A DNA stretch of 64,000 nt, from assembly GCF_004912195.1 (NCBI RefSeq), contig NZ_STGW01000002.1:102049-166048 (forward strand), given 5' to 3'. The notes under the pieces were generated by a model that was not told the DNA's origin, made no database searches, and was given only the letters and a program-made list of their open reading frames with translations. The translations under genes and the position numbers were made by a program. This document shows, in pieces, positions 36,632 to 49,159 of the stretch (positions are counted from its first letter, which is position 1; each line of letters opens with the position of its first letter). Source of the DNA: Nocardioides caeni. Lineage in GTDB: Bacteria; Actinomycetota; Actinomycetes; Propionibacteriales; Nocardioidaceae.

Positions 36632-38887
36632 CTACCCGCGCGGCCTCCCCACGCCTGTGATCGCCTCGCGCACCGCGTGCGCGGCTTCGGCCGCCCGGGT
36701 CTCCGACAGCGCGCCGGCCGAGGCCTCCTGGACGTAGAACACGTCGACGGCCTGCGGTCCGAGCGTCGACACGTGGGCCGAGCGCACCGTGACGTCGAGC
36801 GCCGCCAGCGCAGCGCTGACCTGGTGCACGACCCCGATCCGGTCAGCGGCGCGGACCTCGATCACCGTGGCGTGGTCGCTCGCCTCCGGACGTACGACGA
36901 CGGTCGGCGCGAGCTCGCCCTCGCCCGCCGTCCGTGCGGCCAGCCGGCGGGCCGGGTCGACCCGGCGCTGCACGATCGCGTCCAGCTGGTCGCGCAGGGC
37001 CCCGGGGTCGAGGTAGTCGTCGGCCACGTCCCACACCGAGACCCCGACGGCCATGCCGACATCGTCCTGCGACCACACCCGCGCCGCGCGGACCGGGACC
37101 CGGCGCAGGGCGAAGGTCGCCGCGACGTCGGCGAGCAGGCCGACCCGGTCCGGCGCGACGACGCTGACCCGTGCACCGTCCTCGAGCCTCTCGACGTCGA
37201 TCGCGAAGCCGCCTGCGCGCACGCTGTCCGGGACCGGGACCTCCTCGGCGCGCAACGGGGCGGGCACGCTCCCCCGTCGCAGCGCCACCTGGGCGCGGCG
37301 GGAGAGGTCGAGGATGAGTCCGGCCCGCCACGACGACCAGGCCTTGGGCGAGGCGGCCTTGGCGTCGGCCTCCGTGAGCGCGGTGAGCAGGGCCAGCGCC
37401 TCGGGCGTGCCGACGCGATCGGTCAGCGCGTCGATGGTCGCGGGGTCGTCGGGGTCACGCGTGGTAGCGATGTCGGCGAGGAGCAGGTGCCATCGGACGA
37501 GCTGGGTGATCAGCTCGACCTCCTCGGGGGCGAAGCCCATTCGCACTGCGATCTCGCGGGCGATCGGCGCGCCGGCGACGCTGTGCTCGGTCAACCCGCC
37601 CTTGCCGATGTCATGGAGCAGGGCGGCGACCACCAGCACGTCGGGCCGCGCGACCTCGCGGATCAGCGCCGCAGCCTCGACGCAGGTCTCGACGACGTGC
37701 CGGTCGACGGTGAACCGGTGGATCACCGAGGCGTGCGGGAGCAGCCTGATCCGCTCCCACTCCGGGAGGATCCGGACCAGGGCGCCGGTCTCCTCCAACG
37801 TCTCCCACACCCCGAGCAGACCGCGGCCGGAGGCGAGCAGGCGGACCATCTGCTGGCGCGCTTCCTCGGGCCACGGCTCCGGGAGCGGGGGGCAGTCCCG
37901 CACCAGGCGCGCGGCCGTGGGTGGCGCCAGGACGACGTCGCGGACGGCGGCCTCGGCGGCCGCCCGGAGCAGCAGCACCGGGTCCTTGTCCGGTCGCGCG
38001 CTGCGATCGAGGACGACCTCACCCTGCGAGAGCGCGACACCCGGCGCGAGCCGCTCGAGCTCGGGTCGGCGGGGCTTGGCAGCCGGAGCGCGACGCAGCA
38101 CGTCGTCGGTGCGGCGCCAGGCAAGCCGGGACAGGTGGGTCAACCGGCGGCCGAGCTCACGGACGTGCCTCTGGGCGGCATCCTCGTCAGGGAGTCCGAG
38201 TCCGTCCGCGAGCGGATCCCAGTGCTCCGGCGCGATCCGGTCGGTGGCACGGCCCGCCGCGCCGTGCAGGACGTCGCGCACATCGAGCAGCTGGTGGCGA
38301 CAGCGCTCCAGATCGGCGGCCGGGACGTCGACCAGCCAGCTGGCGGTCAGGCTCTTGAGGACCGTGGCGTCCCGCAGACCGCCCTCGGCCTCCTTGAGGT
38401 CGGGCATTGACAGGTGCGCCAGCTCCCCGACGAGCCGGTGCCGGTTGCGCACCACCTCCCGCAGCTCGGGAAGCCGCTGCCGGGCCTGCCGGCGCCACTG
38501 GGCCAGCATCGTCGTGCGCAGCTGCAGGGCGACGTTGTAGTCGCCGGCGAGGTGACGCACATCGAGGAGACCGGAGGCGACCCGGACGTCTCCCTCGGCC
38601 GCCGCGAGCATCTCGGGCAGCGTCCGCACCGAGTGGTCGAGCTTCACGCCCGCGTCCCACAGCGGGTACCACACCTGGCCGGCCAGCTCGACCCAGTCGC
38701 TGAGCGCGATCTCGTCGTCGGCGACCAGCACCACGTCGAGATCGGAGTACGGCGCCATGTCGCCGCGTCCGAAGCCACCGACCGCGACCAACGCCACCCC
38801 GCTGTCGGGCATCCCGGCGCCGGCGTACGCCTTGCCGCACAGGTCGTCGGCGGCGTCGGTGCGCTCGGTGCGCTCAGCAGCGGTCAT
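36632..38887 (-). CDS. glnD: PII uridylyl/adenylyltransferase GlnD
   Basis: 751 residues. Nucleotidyltransferase motif VAVGGFGRGDMAPYSDLDVV near residue 32-51. The HD hydrolase domain contains VAALLHDIGKGGLTEHSVAG (about 420). Two C-terminal ACT domains (VVAPDRVGLLADVAATFALR and IEVRAADRIGVVHQVSAALA) sense glutamine. In Corynebacterium and Streptomyces the homologue adenylylates rather than uridylylates PII. It starts 7 bp after the glnB stop, in the amt2-glnB-glnD operon. Confidence 0.93.
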   Translation of the reverse strand: MTAAERTERTDAADDLCGKAYAGAGMPDSGVALVAVGGFGRGDMAPYSDLDVVLVADDEIALSDWVELAGQVWYPLWDAGVKLDHSVRTLPEMLAAAEGDVRVASGLLDVRHLAGDYNVALQLRTTMLAQWRRQARQRLPELREVVRNRHRLVGELAHLSMPDLKEAEGGLRDATVLKSLTASWLVDVPAADLERCRHQLLDVRDVLHGAAGRATDRIAPEHWDPLADGLGLPDEDAAQRHVRELGRRLTHLSRLAWRRTDDVLRRAPAAKPRRPELERLAPGVALSQGEVVLDRSARPDKDPVLLLRAAAEAAVRDVVLAPPTAARLVRDCPPLPEPWPEEARQQMVRLLASGRGLLGVWETLEETGALVRILPEWERIRLLPHASVIHRFTVDRHVVETCVEAAALIREVARPDVLVVAALLHDIGKGGLTEHSVAGAPIAREIAVRMGFAPEEVELITQLVRWHLLLADIATTRDPDDPATIDALTDRVGTPEALALLTALTEADAKAASPKAWSSWRAGLILDLSRRAQVALRRGSVPAPLRAEEVPVPDSVRAGGFAIDVERLEDGARVSVVAPDRVGLLADVAATFALRRVPVRAARVWSQDDVGMAVGVSVWDVADDYLDPGALRDQLDAIVQRRVDPARRLAARTAGEGELAPTVVVRPEASDHATVIEVRAADRIGVVHQVSAALAALDVTVRSAHVSTLGPQAVDVFYVQEASAGALSETRAAEAAHAVREAITGVGRPRG

Positions 38888-38893
38888 CGCATC

Positions 38894-40572
<1,679 letters not shown>

Positions 40573-40621
40573 CGGGTTCCTCACGTCGATTCGAGAGCCC
40601 GACCACTCTGGGGAACGGATG

Positions 40622-40658
40622 TTTCGTCGGTGTAACAGACCCGTGCGCAGGCGTTACA
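40622..40658 (-). promoter_or_regulatory. GlnR-type operator with 12-bp palindrome upstream of amt2
   Basis: Minus strand: GTTAC (40637-40633), 6 bp, GAAAC (40626-40622), a full GlnR half-site pair. It overlaps a perfect 12-bp inverted repeat, cgtcggtgtaac (40626-40637) and gttacaccgacg (40654-40665), spaced by 16 bp. The second GAAAC seen at the other two genes is not present here. Confidence 0.72.
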
Positions 40659-40668
40659 CCGACGTGAA

Positions 40669-40699
40669 GCCGGGGTCGGCCCCACCGCCGACCCCGGCT
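40669..40699 (-). terminator. Terminator after the second PII gene
   Basis: A 13-bp stem (agccggggtcggc with gccgaccccggct), 5-base loop ccacc, 10 bp past the stop of the gene at 40709. It closes the monocistronic PII gene and lies just upstream of the amt2 operator. Confidence 0.82.
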
Positions 40700-40708
40700 A
40701 CGCCAGAC

Positions 40709-42344
<1,636 letters not shown>

Positions 42345-42365
42345 CCAATCAGCACCCGGAAGCTG

Positions 42366-42554
42366 TCACTGCATCCGCAGCAGGTCCCGCTCCTCGTCCT
42401 CGATCACGGGCGCGGCATCCACGGCCCTGGCCATGGCGTCGCCCAGCCAGGGCGCCAACGGGAGCGACTCGCCACGGTGCGGATAGGCGACGTAGAGGAC
42501 GACCACGCCGGAGACGACGAGGCTGAGCAGGACGGCAAAGGCGACGAACAGCAC
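42366..42554 (-). CDS. 62-residue single-span membrane protein
   Basis: VLFVAFAVLLSLVVSGVVVL spans the membrane; the tail is charged (IEDEERDLLRMQ). GTG 42554 is preceded by GGAGGAG at good distance. The longer open frame is a shadow. It lies 22 bp before ftsY and could be co-transcribed. I do not recognise it. Confidence 0.6.
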   Translation of the reverse strand: MLFVAFAVLLSLVVSGVVVLYVAYPHRGESLPLAPWLGDAMARAVDAAPVIEDEERDLLRMQ

Positions 42555-42654
42555 CGGTGACTCCTCCGAGATAGGGATCTGCTCCCATCCTGCCGAACGG
42601 CTCCCAACCGCCCGAATCCCCGGGGATGTGATCTCGGTCGGACCCGGCTCCGAG

Positions 42655-43107
42655 TCAGACGACCAGCGGAGCGACGGCCTCGCGGATGACGTCGGGGATC
42701 GGGGTGACCGGACGAGCAGGGTCGTCGTTGTCGACGTAGACGTGAACGAAGCGTCCCTCGGCGCACGCGAGCGCACCGTCGTCGGCCGGATCGCCCTGGA
42801 AGAGGCCGACGCGGTAGATGACCGACGACGTGCCGAGCCGCTCGACGGCCAGGCCGAGGTCGATGGGCCGCGGATAGCCCATCTCGGCGAAGTAGCGGCA
42901 CGACACCTCCGCGACCACGCCGATCGCCGGCAGGGTGCGGATGTCGAGGCCGGTCGCGTCGTGGAGGTGGGCGTTGACCGCGGTGTCGATCAGGTCGAAG
43001 TAGCGGGCGTTGTTGAGGTGGCCGTAGACGTCGTCGTCGGACCAGCGGGTGGTGGCCGTGCGCCAGGCCCGGTAGGCCGTCCGGTCAGGACGCTCCGTCA
43101 CCATCAC
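42655..43107 (-). CDS. Hot-dog fold acyl-CoA thioesterase
   Basis: 150 residues. RWSDDDVYGHLNNARYFDLI carries the YbgC/FadM-type active-site Asp and His-Asn-Asn motif. The start overlaps the smc stop by 4 bp, giving translational coupling. Short-chain or aromatic acyl-CoA hydrolysis is plausible; the exact substrate is unknown. Confidence 0.86.
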   Translation of the reverse strand: MMVTERPDRTAYRAWRTATTRWSDDDVYGHLNNARYFDLIDTAVNAHLHDATGLDIRTLPAIGVVAEVSCRYFAEMGYPRPIDLGLAVERLGTSSVIYRVGLFQGDPADDGALACAEGRFVHVYVDNDDPARPVTPIPDVIREAVAPLVV

Positions 43108-46100
43108 GCGGACTCCTCGCGCAGTCGCTGGCTGATCACCGCGGAGACACCGTCGCCGCGCATCGTCACGCCATAGAGGGCGTCGCCGACCTCCATCGTG
43201 CGCTTCTGGTGGGTGATGACGAGCAGCTGGGAGTTCTCGCGCAGCTCCTCGTAGATCTCCAGCAGGCGGCCGAGGTTGACGTCGTCGAGTGCGGCCTCGA
43301 CCTCGTCGAGGATGTAGAACGGCGAGGGCCGCGCCTTGAACAGGGCGACCAGGAACGCCACGGCGACCAGGGACCGCTCACCGCCGGAGAGCAGCGAGAG
43401 GCGCTTGACCTTCTTGCCGGGAGGACGCGCCTCGACCTCGATGCCGGTCGTGAGCATGTCGCTGGGGTCGGTCAGCACCAGCCGGCCCTCGCCGCCCGGG
43501 AACAGGCGGGCGAAGGTCTGGTCGAAGGCCTTGGTCACGTCGGCGTAGGCCTCGGTGAAGACCTGCTCGACGCGGGCGTCGACGTCCTTGACGATGTCGA
43601 GCAGGTCCTTGCGGGTCGCGCGCAGGTCCTCCAGCTGCTCGGAAAGGAACTGGTGGCGCTCCTCCATCGCGCTGAACTCCTCCAGCGCGAGCGGGTTGAC
43701 CTTGCCGAGCATCGACAGCGCCCGCTCGGCGGACCGCAGTCGCTTGACCTGCTCCTCGCGGACGTAGGGCACCGTCCGCGGCTCACGCTCGGCGTCCTCG
43801 GCGTCCTCGCCGCTCTCGGCGTCCTCGGCCGCCGGACCGGTCTCGTCGTCGGCGGTCTCGAGGATGGGCACCGGCTGGTCCGGTCCGTAGTCGGCGACCA
43901 GGCCGTCCGGCTCCATCCCGAGCTCCTCGAGTGCCTTGACCTCGATCTGCTCGATCCGCATCCGTTGCTGCGCGCGGGCCATCTCGTCGCGGTGCACCGA
44001 GCCGACCAGCTGCTCGAGCTCGCGGCCCAGGTCACGCAGCGACTGGCGCACCGTCATCAGCTCCTGCTCGCGACCACGGCGGGAGTCCTCGACCCGCTGC
44101 CGCTCCTCGGCGGCGAGCGCGATGGACGACTCGAGGCGGGTCAGCGCGTGGGCGACGGCGACGCCGACCGCCCGGCCGGCCCGCCCCTCGGCGAGCAGGC
44201 GCGCGCGACGCTCGGCCGCACGGGCGCGAGCCACGCGCTCGGCCTCGGCGGCCTTGCGGATGCCCTCGACGCGACCGTGCAGCGCCCGGGCCCGCTCCTC
44301 GGAGGTGCGCAGGGCCAGCCGCGCTTCCATCTCGGCGGAGCGCGCTGCCCGGGTCGCCTCGACGAGGTGCTCCTGCTCGGTCGTGTCGGGCTCCTCGTCG
44401 CTGGCCTCCTCGGCCGAGGCCAGACGCTGCTCGAGCTCGGCGAGGCCCACGAGGGCCTGCTCACGGGACGTCTCGGCCTGCGCGATGGCATCCGCCATCC
44501 GCTCGGCCTCGGAGCGGGCCGACCGGGCGAGCGACCCGTGCTGGCCGAGCTCCTCGGCGACGGCGGCGAGGGTGGCGTCGGACTCGTGGAGCCGGGCGAG
44601 GGCCACGTCGACCCGCTGCTGGGCGTCGGCCCGCTCGTTCTCCAACCGGGAGAGGTCGAAGCCGAGCCGCTCCGAGGCGGCGACGGCGTCGGCCAGCGCG
44701 GAGGTGGCCTCGTCGACCGCGGCCTGGATCTCGATCAGGCTCTGCGTGGCGTGCGAGCCGCCCGACGCGAAGTGCGCACCGAGGAGATCGCCGTCACGGG
44801 TCACGGCGACGACGTCGGAGAGGTCGGCGACGAGCGAGCGAGCCTCGGTGAGGTCGGCGACGACGGCCACCTTGCGCAGCAGCCGGTCGAGGCCCGGTCG
44901 GACCTGCGCCGGGCACTCCACCACGCTGGCGGCGTACGACGCCCCGGCGGGCAGCGCGGGCCAGCTGGCCGTGTCCTCAGCCGGTCCCCCGCCGAGGAGC
45001 AGGCCGGCGCGCCCCAGGTCGTCGCTCTTGAGGTGGTCGATGGCGGCGAGCGCGCTGTCGGCGCCGGTCACGGCGACGGCGTCGGCCGCGGCACCGAGGG
45101 CGGCGGCGACCGCGCCCTCGTAGCCCGAGCGCACGGTGACCAGCGCCGCGACGGAGCCGAGCAGGCCGGAGACGGTGTCGGTGGCGGCGAGCAACGCTCC
45201 CGCGCCGTCCTTGCGGGAGAGGCCGAGCTCGAGCGCCTCCTTGCGGGCAGCGAGACCGGCCTTGTCGCGGTCGGCCTGCTGGAACTCCGCGCGGACCTTG
45301 GTCAGGCGCTCGTCGAGGTCGTCGAGGGCCGCGACCGCGGCCTCGTGCTCCGCATCGAGCCCCTCCTCGCCGGCGTCCAGCCCGGCGACACGGGTCTCGA
45401 GGGCGGTGAAGTCGCGCTGCGCCTTCTCCGCCCGGGCGAGCGCGTCGGTGCGGGCGGTGGCCAGGCGGCCGATCTCCTCCTCGGCGGCGCTGGCGCGCGA
45501 GCGCAGCGTGTTGACCTGGCCGTGCAGTCGGGCGAGGCCCTCCCGGCGGTCGGCTGCCGCGCGCAGGAGGCCGGCGCCCCGCCGCTCCTCGGTGGCCGCG
45601 GCGTCCTCGGCGTCGCGTCGGGACTGCACGGCCTGCTCGAGGGCGCGCTGCTGGTCGGTGACCTGCGCGACGATCTCGTTCTCCTGCTCGGTGAGGCGGG
45701 CGGCCTCGGCGTCGAGCTCGTCGGGGTCGCGGCCGGTCTCCACGTCGGTCTCGGCGACGCCCTCGGCGTTGCGCACCCGCTCGGCCGCCAGGCTCTGCGT
45801 GCCGCGGAACCGCTCGCGCAGGGCGGTCAGGGCCGACAGAGTCTCCTGGGCCGTCGAGAGGGCGGGGAGGTCCTCACGCAGGGCCGCCTCGAGCCGGGTC
45901 TCCTGCTCCCGGGCCGTGGCGACGGCGCCCTCCACCTCGGCGCGGCGGGCCAGCAGCACGCTCTCGTCCGCGAGCTCCTGCTCGAGCGAGGTGCGAGCGG
46001 TGACGAGGTCGTCGGCTAGCAGGCGGGCGCGGGCATCACGGACGTCGGCCTGGACCGTCGCCGCGCGCCGGGCGACCTCCGCCTGGCGGCCCAGCGGCTT

Positions 46101-46706
46101 GAGCTGACGCCGGATCTCGCTCAGCAGGTCGTTGAGCCGGTTGAGGTTGCCCTCGGTCGAGTCCAGCTTGCGCAGCGCCTTCTCCTTGCGCTTGCGATGC
46201 TTGAGGACACCGGCAGCCTCCTCGATGAACCCACGCCGGTCCTCCGGCGTCGCGTGCAGGATCTGGTCGAGCTGGCCCTGCCCGACGATGACGTGCATCT
46301 CCCGGCCGATGCCCGAGTCGCTGAGCAGCTCCTGGACGTCGAGCAGGCGGCAGGTCGTGCCGTTGATGGCGTACTCCGAGCCGCCGGTGCGGAACATGGT
46401 GCGGCTGATCGTCACCTCGGCGTAGTCGATCGGGAGCGCGCCGTCGGAGTTGTCGATCGTGAGCACGACCTCGGCCCGGCCCAGCGGCGGACGCCCGGAC
46501 GTGCCGGCGAAGATGACGTCGTCCATCTTCCCGCCGCGCAGACTCTTGGCGCTGGCCTCGCCCATCACCCAGGCCAGCGCGTCGACGACATTGGACTTGC
46601 CCGAGCCGTTGGGGCCGACGATGCACGTGATGCCGGGCTCCAGCTGGAGGGTCGTGGCCGACGCGAAGGACTTGAACCCCTTGAGGGTCAGGCTCTTCAG
46701 ATACAA
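43104..46706 (-). CDS. smc: Chromosome segregation protein SMC
   Basis: 1200 residues. Walker A (CIVGPNGSGKSNVVDAL, residues 29-45), a first coiled coil, a hinge around 510-660, a second coiled coil, then the C motif LSLLSGGERSLVAVAFLVAL and Walker B YILDEVEAALDDVNLGRL. An acidic Asp/Glu/Ala-rich insert (about 940-980) sits near the end of the second coil. TTG start behind GGGAG (MYLKSLTLKGFKSFASATTL). ScpA and ScpB are not in the window. Confidence 0.97.
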   Translation of the reverse strand: MYLKSLTLKGFKSFASATTLQLEPGITCIVGPNGSGKSNVVDALAWVMGEASAKSLRGGKMDDVIFAGTSGRPPLGRAEVVLTIDNSDGALPIDYAEVTISRTMFRTGGSEYAINGTTCRLLDVQELLSDSGIGREMHVIVGQGQLDQILHATPEDRRGFIEEAAGVLKHRKRKEKALRKLDSTEGNLNRLNDLLSEIRRQLKPLGRQAEVARRAATVQADVRDARARLLADDLVTARTSLEQELADESVLLARRAEVEGAVATAREQETRLEAALREDLPALSTAQETLSALTALRERFRGTQSLAAERVRNAEGVAETDVETGRDPDELDAEAARLTEQENEIVAQVTDQQRALEQAVQSRRDAEDAAATEERRGAGLLRAAADRREGLARLHGQVNTLRSRASAAEEEIGRLATARTDALARAEKAQRDFTALETRVAGLDAGEEGLDAEHEAAVAALDDLDERLTKVRAEFQQADRDKAGLAARKEALELGLSRKDGAGALLAATDTVSGLLGSVAALVTVRSGYEGAVAAALGAAADAVAVTGADSALAAIDHLKSDDLGRAGLLLGGGPAEDTASWPALPAGASYAASVVECPAQVRPGLDRLLRKVAVVADLTEARSLVADLSDVVAVTRDGDLLGAHFASGGSHATQSLIEIQAAVDEATSALADAVAASERLGFDLSRLENERADAQQRVDVALARLHESDATLAAVAEELGQHGSLARSARSEAERMADAIAQAETSREQALVGLAELEQRLASAEEASDEEPDTTEQEHLVEATRAARSAEMEARLALRTSEERARALHGRVEGIRKAAEAERVARARAAERRARLLAEGRAGRAVGVAVAHALTRLESSIALAAEERQRVEDSRRGREQELMTVRQSLRDLGRELEQLVGSVHRDEMARAQQRMRIEQIEVKALEELGMEPDGLVADYGPDQPVPILETADDETGPAAEDAESGEDAEDAEREPRTVPYVREEQVKRLRSAERALSMLGKVNPLALEEFSAMEERHQFLSEQLEDLRATRKDLLDIVKDVDARVEQVFTEAYADVTKAFDQTFARLFPGGEGRLVLTDPSDMLTTGIEVEARPPGKKVKRLSLLSGGERSLVAVAFLVALFKARPSPFYILDEVEAALDDVNLGRLLEIYEELRENSQLLVITHQKRTMEVGDALYGVTMRGDGVSAVISQRLREESA

Positions 46707-46868
46707 CGCGGGCTCCCTGTCATCAGGTCACGAGGATGGGGCTGCGCGGACTCGACGGGGTCGAGCACCTCGGGGGAAGCCAGCGCGCCCACCCTACCCG
46801 TCGAGTCGGCCGTCCATGGGGAGCCGAACCCATTCCGGCCGGTCTCGCGCGCCTCTACCCTAAGCCGC

Positions 46869-48860
46869 GTGACCAACTCCCAGCAGCCGCCTCCGGGCTG
46901 GTACCCCGATCCGAGCGGCCGACCGCGGTGGTGGGACGGCACCGCGTGGGGTGGCTACGCGACGACTCCCGACCCCGCGCCGACCACGAGCCCGGACGCC
47001 GGCACGACTCCGCCGGCTCCGCGGCGACGCCGCCGGGCGGTCGCGGTCATCGCCGCCTGCCTGGCCGCCGTCATCGCCGGTGTCGGGATCGCCTGGGTCG
47101 CGTTCGACCGACCCGACGAGGATCCCGCCGACGAGGAACGTCCCGGCCTGACGGCGATCGGCTACGCCGGCGTCGACCTCGGCGACTCCCGCGCGACCGT
47201 GCTGGAGAAGCTGGACTACCTCGACGAGGACGAGGTCGCCGAGACCGGCATCGCCTCCGTCGCGGTCGACGACGGCGAGATCGTCCTCATCGACGGCGAG
47301 GTCGTGGAGATCCACTCGACCACCGACGACTTCGCGACCCCCGAGGACGTGCGCCCCGGCGACGACCTCAGCGCCGCGGACGAGGAGTACGCCGTCTACG
47401 GCTCCGACGGCGAGGAGAGCCGGACGGTCACCGACTCCACCGTCACCTACGTCGCCGACGTCGAGGCCGAGACCGGCTACCGCTTCACGTTCGAGCCGGA
47501 CGGGAGCTCCACGATCGACCAGCCGTCGGGCGAGATCACCGACATCGCGATCGTCAACCACATCCCGACCTTCACCTCGGCCCCCGTGATGGTCGTGCTC
47601 GACTCCTCGGGATCGATGGAGGAGACCGACGTCTATCCGTCCCGTTGGGACGCGGCGGTCGGCGCGACGTACTCGCTGATCGACGCGATGCCAGCGCGTC
47701 ACGAGGTGGGCCTCACCGTCTATGGCGCCGGCGAGAACTCCTACGACGAGTGCCAGGACGTCAGCGTGCCGATCCCGGTGTCACCGCTCGACCGCGAGTC
47801 CTTCAAGTCGACCCTCGCCAACTACGGTCCCGTGGGCCTCACCCCGATCTCCCTCGCCCTCAGCCAGGCCGCCGCCCAGCTGCCGACCGGCGAGGAGGCG
47901 ACGATCGTGCTGGTCTCCGACGGACTCGACACCTGCGAGGTGCCGCCGTGCGAGACGGCCGCCGACCTCAAGGAGGCCAACCCGGACCTCACCATCCACA
48001 CCATCGGCTTCAGCGTGGACGGCGGCGCGCGGGCCGAGCTCAGCTGCATCGCCGAGGCGGGTGGCGGCGTCAGCGTGCCGGCCGACAACCAGGCCCTGCT
48101 GGCCTCGCGGCTGGCGGCGCTCTTCAACTCCGAGGCGGCCGAGACGAGCCTGCGGCCCGACAGCTACGAGGGCGTCGAGCTCGGCGACGAGCTGAGTGAG
48201 CTGCAGGGGCAGCACGGCGGCGCGTTCGACGACGTGGCGGCCACCGGGCGCGTGGAGGTCGTGTTCATCGACTGCGTCGTGGTGATCGAGGACGGCGTCG
48301 TGGTCGAGATCCAGTCGTCGGGAGCCCGGACCCGCACGGTCGACGACCTGCGGGTCGGCGACGACATCGGTCGAGCCCACGAGCTCTATGCCGGCTCCTA
48401 CGCGCCGCGGGTCGAGGACGGCTCCATCACCTACGTCGCCGATCCCGTGCAGCGCACCGGCTATCGCTTCGACTACGAGCCGGACGACGGCTCGAGCAGC
48501 GAGGACCCCCACGGCCTGATCCGCAAGATCGTCATCTGCCGCTGCGTCGACGACCTGCTCCCCGAGCAGGAGGGCATCTTCCGCGTGCAGGTCGCCTTCA
48601 CCGGTGAGACCTTCGTCAACATGCGCAAGGCACACCAGCTCGACCGCATCAGGACCAAGGCCAACGAGCGTGCCTACGAGGAGGCCGTGCTCGAGGTGGT
48701 CTGCTACGTCGAGGGCTTCACCTACCGCTCCAAGGAGCTGGGCCGCTCGAGCAACCTCTTCGCCAGGGTCGCCGACTCCGACCTCTACGTCGCCACGCTC
48801 TTCCTCAGCGACGACTACGGTCAGCCGATCGAGGACGACGTGGACTTCCCGGCCTGCTGA
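46869..48860 (+). CDS. Membrane-anchored VWA-domain protein with duplicated flanking domain
   Basis: 663 residues from GTG 46869. DUF2510 motif GWYPDPSGRPRWWDGTAWGG (residues 10-29), a Pro/Thr linker and one membrane span (AVAVIAACLAAVIAGVGIAW, 57-76). Then a roughly 130-residue domain (99-230) and a VWA domain (238-430) with MIDAS DSSGS, TPISLAL and VLVSDGLDT. After it comes a second copy of the flanking domain (about 434-555). A Cys-containing end (ICRCVDDLL) closes the protein. Both flanking copies contain GVxLGD, VVEI and a TYVAD...TGYRFxxEPD core. The frame continues upstream, but the DUF2510 start fixes the N terminus. Divergent from smc. Confidence 0.82.
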   Translation: MTNSQQPPPGWYPDPSGRPRWWDGTAWGGYATTPDPAPTTSPDAGTTPPAPRRRRRAVAVIAACLAAVIAGVGIAWVAFDRPDEDPADEERPGLTAIGYAGVDLGDSRATVLEKLDYLDEDEVAETGIASVAVDDGEIVLIDGEVVEIHSTTDDFATPEDVRPGDDLSAADEEYAVYGSDGEESRTVTDSTVTYVADVEAETGYRFTFEPDGSSTIDQPSGEITDIAIVNHIPTFTSAPVMVVLDSSGSMEETDVYPSRWDAAVGATYSLIDAMPARHEVGLTVYGAGENSYDECQDVSVPIPVSPLDRESFKSTLANYGPVGLTPISLALSQAAAQLPTGEEATIVLVSDGLDTCEVPPCETAADLKEANPDLTIHTIGFSVDGGARAELSCIAEAGGGVSVPADNQALLASRLAALFNSEAAETSLRPDSYEGVELGDELSELQGQHGGAFDDVAATGRVEVVFIDCVVVIEDGVVVEIQSSGARTRTVDDLRVGDDIGRAHELYAGSYAPRVEDGSITYVADPVQRTGYRFDYEPDDGSSSEDPHGLIRKIVICRCVDDLLPEQEGIFRVQVAFTGETFVNMRKAHQLDRIRTKANERAYEEAVLEVVCYVEGFTYRSKELGRSSNLFARVADSDLYVATLFLSDDYGQPIEDDVDFPAC

Positions 48861-48896
48861 GCCCGTGATGACACGGTCAGCTCCGAGAAGCTTGCG

Positions 48897-49094
48897 TCAG
48901 GCGGGCTGCAGGTCCTGCGCGTCGCTGTTGAGGATCTCGGCGGCGCGCGCCGACATCAGCGTGTCGTTCTCCTCGGAGAGACGACGGACGAGGGACTCCA
49001 ACTCGGCGACCCGGTTGCGCAGGCGAGCGTTCTCGAGCGCCAGACGGGGATCGCGGAGGTCGCTGTTCAGGTGACCGATCAGCGCCTTGGCCAT
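48897..49094 (-). CDS. Short coiled-coil protein
   Basis: 65 residues starting ATG 49094 (MAKALIGHLNSDLRDPRLAL). ENARLRNRVAELESLVRRLS forms a leucine-zipper-like heptad. Similar short coiled-coil proteins are common in actinobacteria; I know of no assigned function. Encoded just downstream of mutM. Confidence 0.7.
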   Translation of the reverse strand: MAKALIGHLNSDLRDPRLALENARLRNRVAELESLVRRLSEENDTLMSARAAEILNSDAQDLQPA

Positions 49095-49159
49095 GAAGTG
49101 AGCCTTCCGGTTCGAGAGATGGGGGGACCCGTGACCGGGCCGTCTACAAGAGTCCCACT

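Noticed and set aside
43209..46019. A 936-codon open frame on the plus strand opposite smc
   Set aside because: It is the GC-rich shadow of smc: the smc frame has family motifs end to end, while the antisense product is low-complexity Gly/Leu/Arg with no recognisable domain.
46197..46868. An N-terminal extension of the VWA gene running over the smc 5' end
   Set aside because: The extension overlaps smc coding sequence and lacks conserved content; DUF2510 begins right after GTG 46869, which fixes the start.
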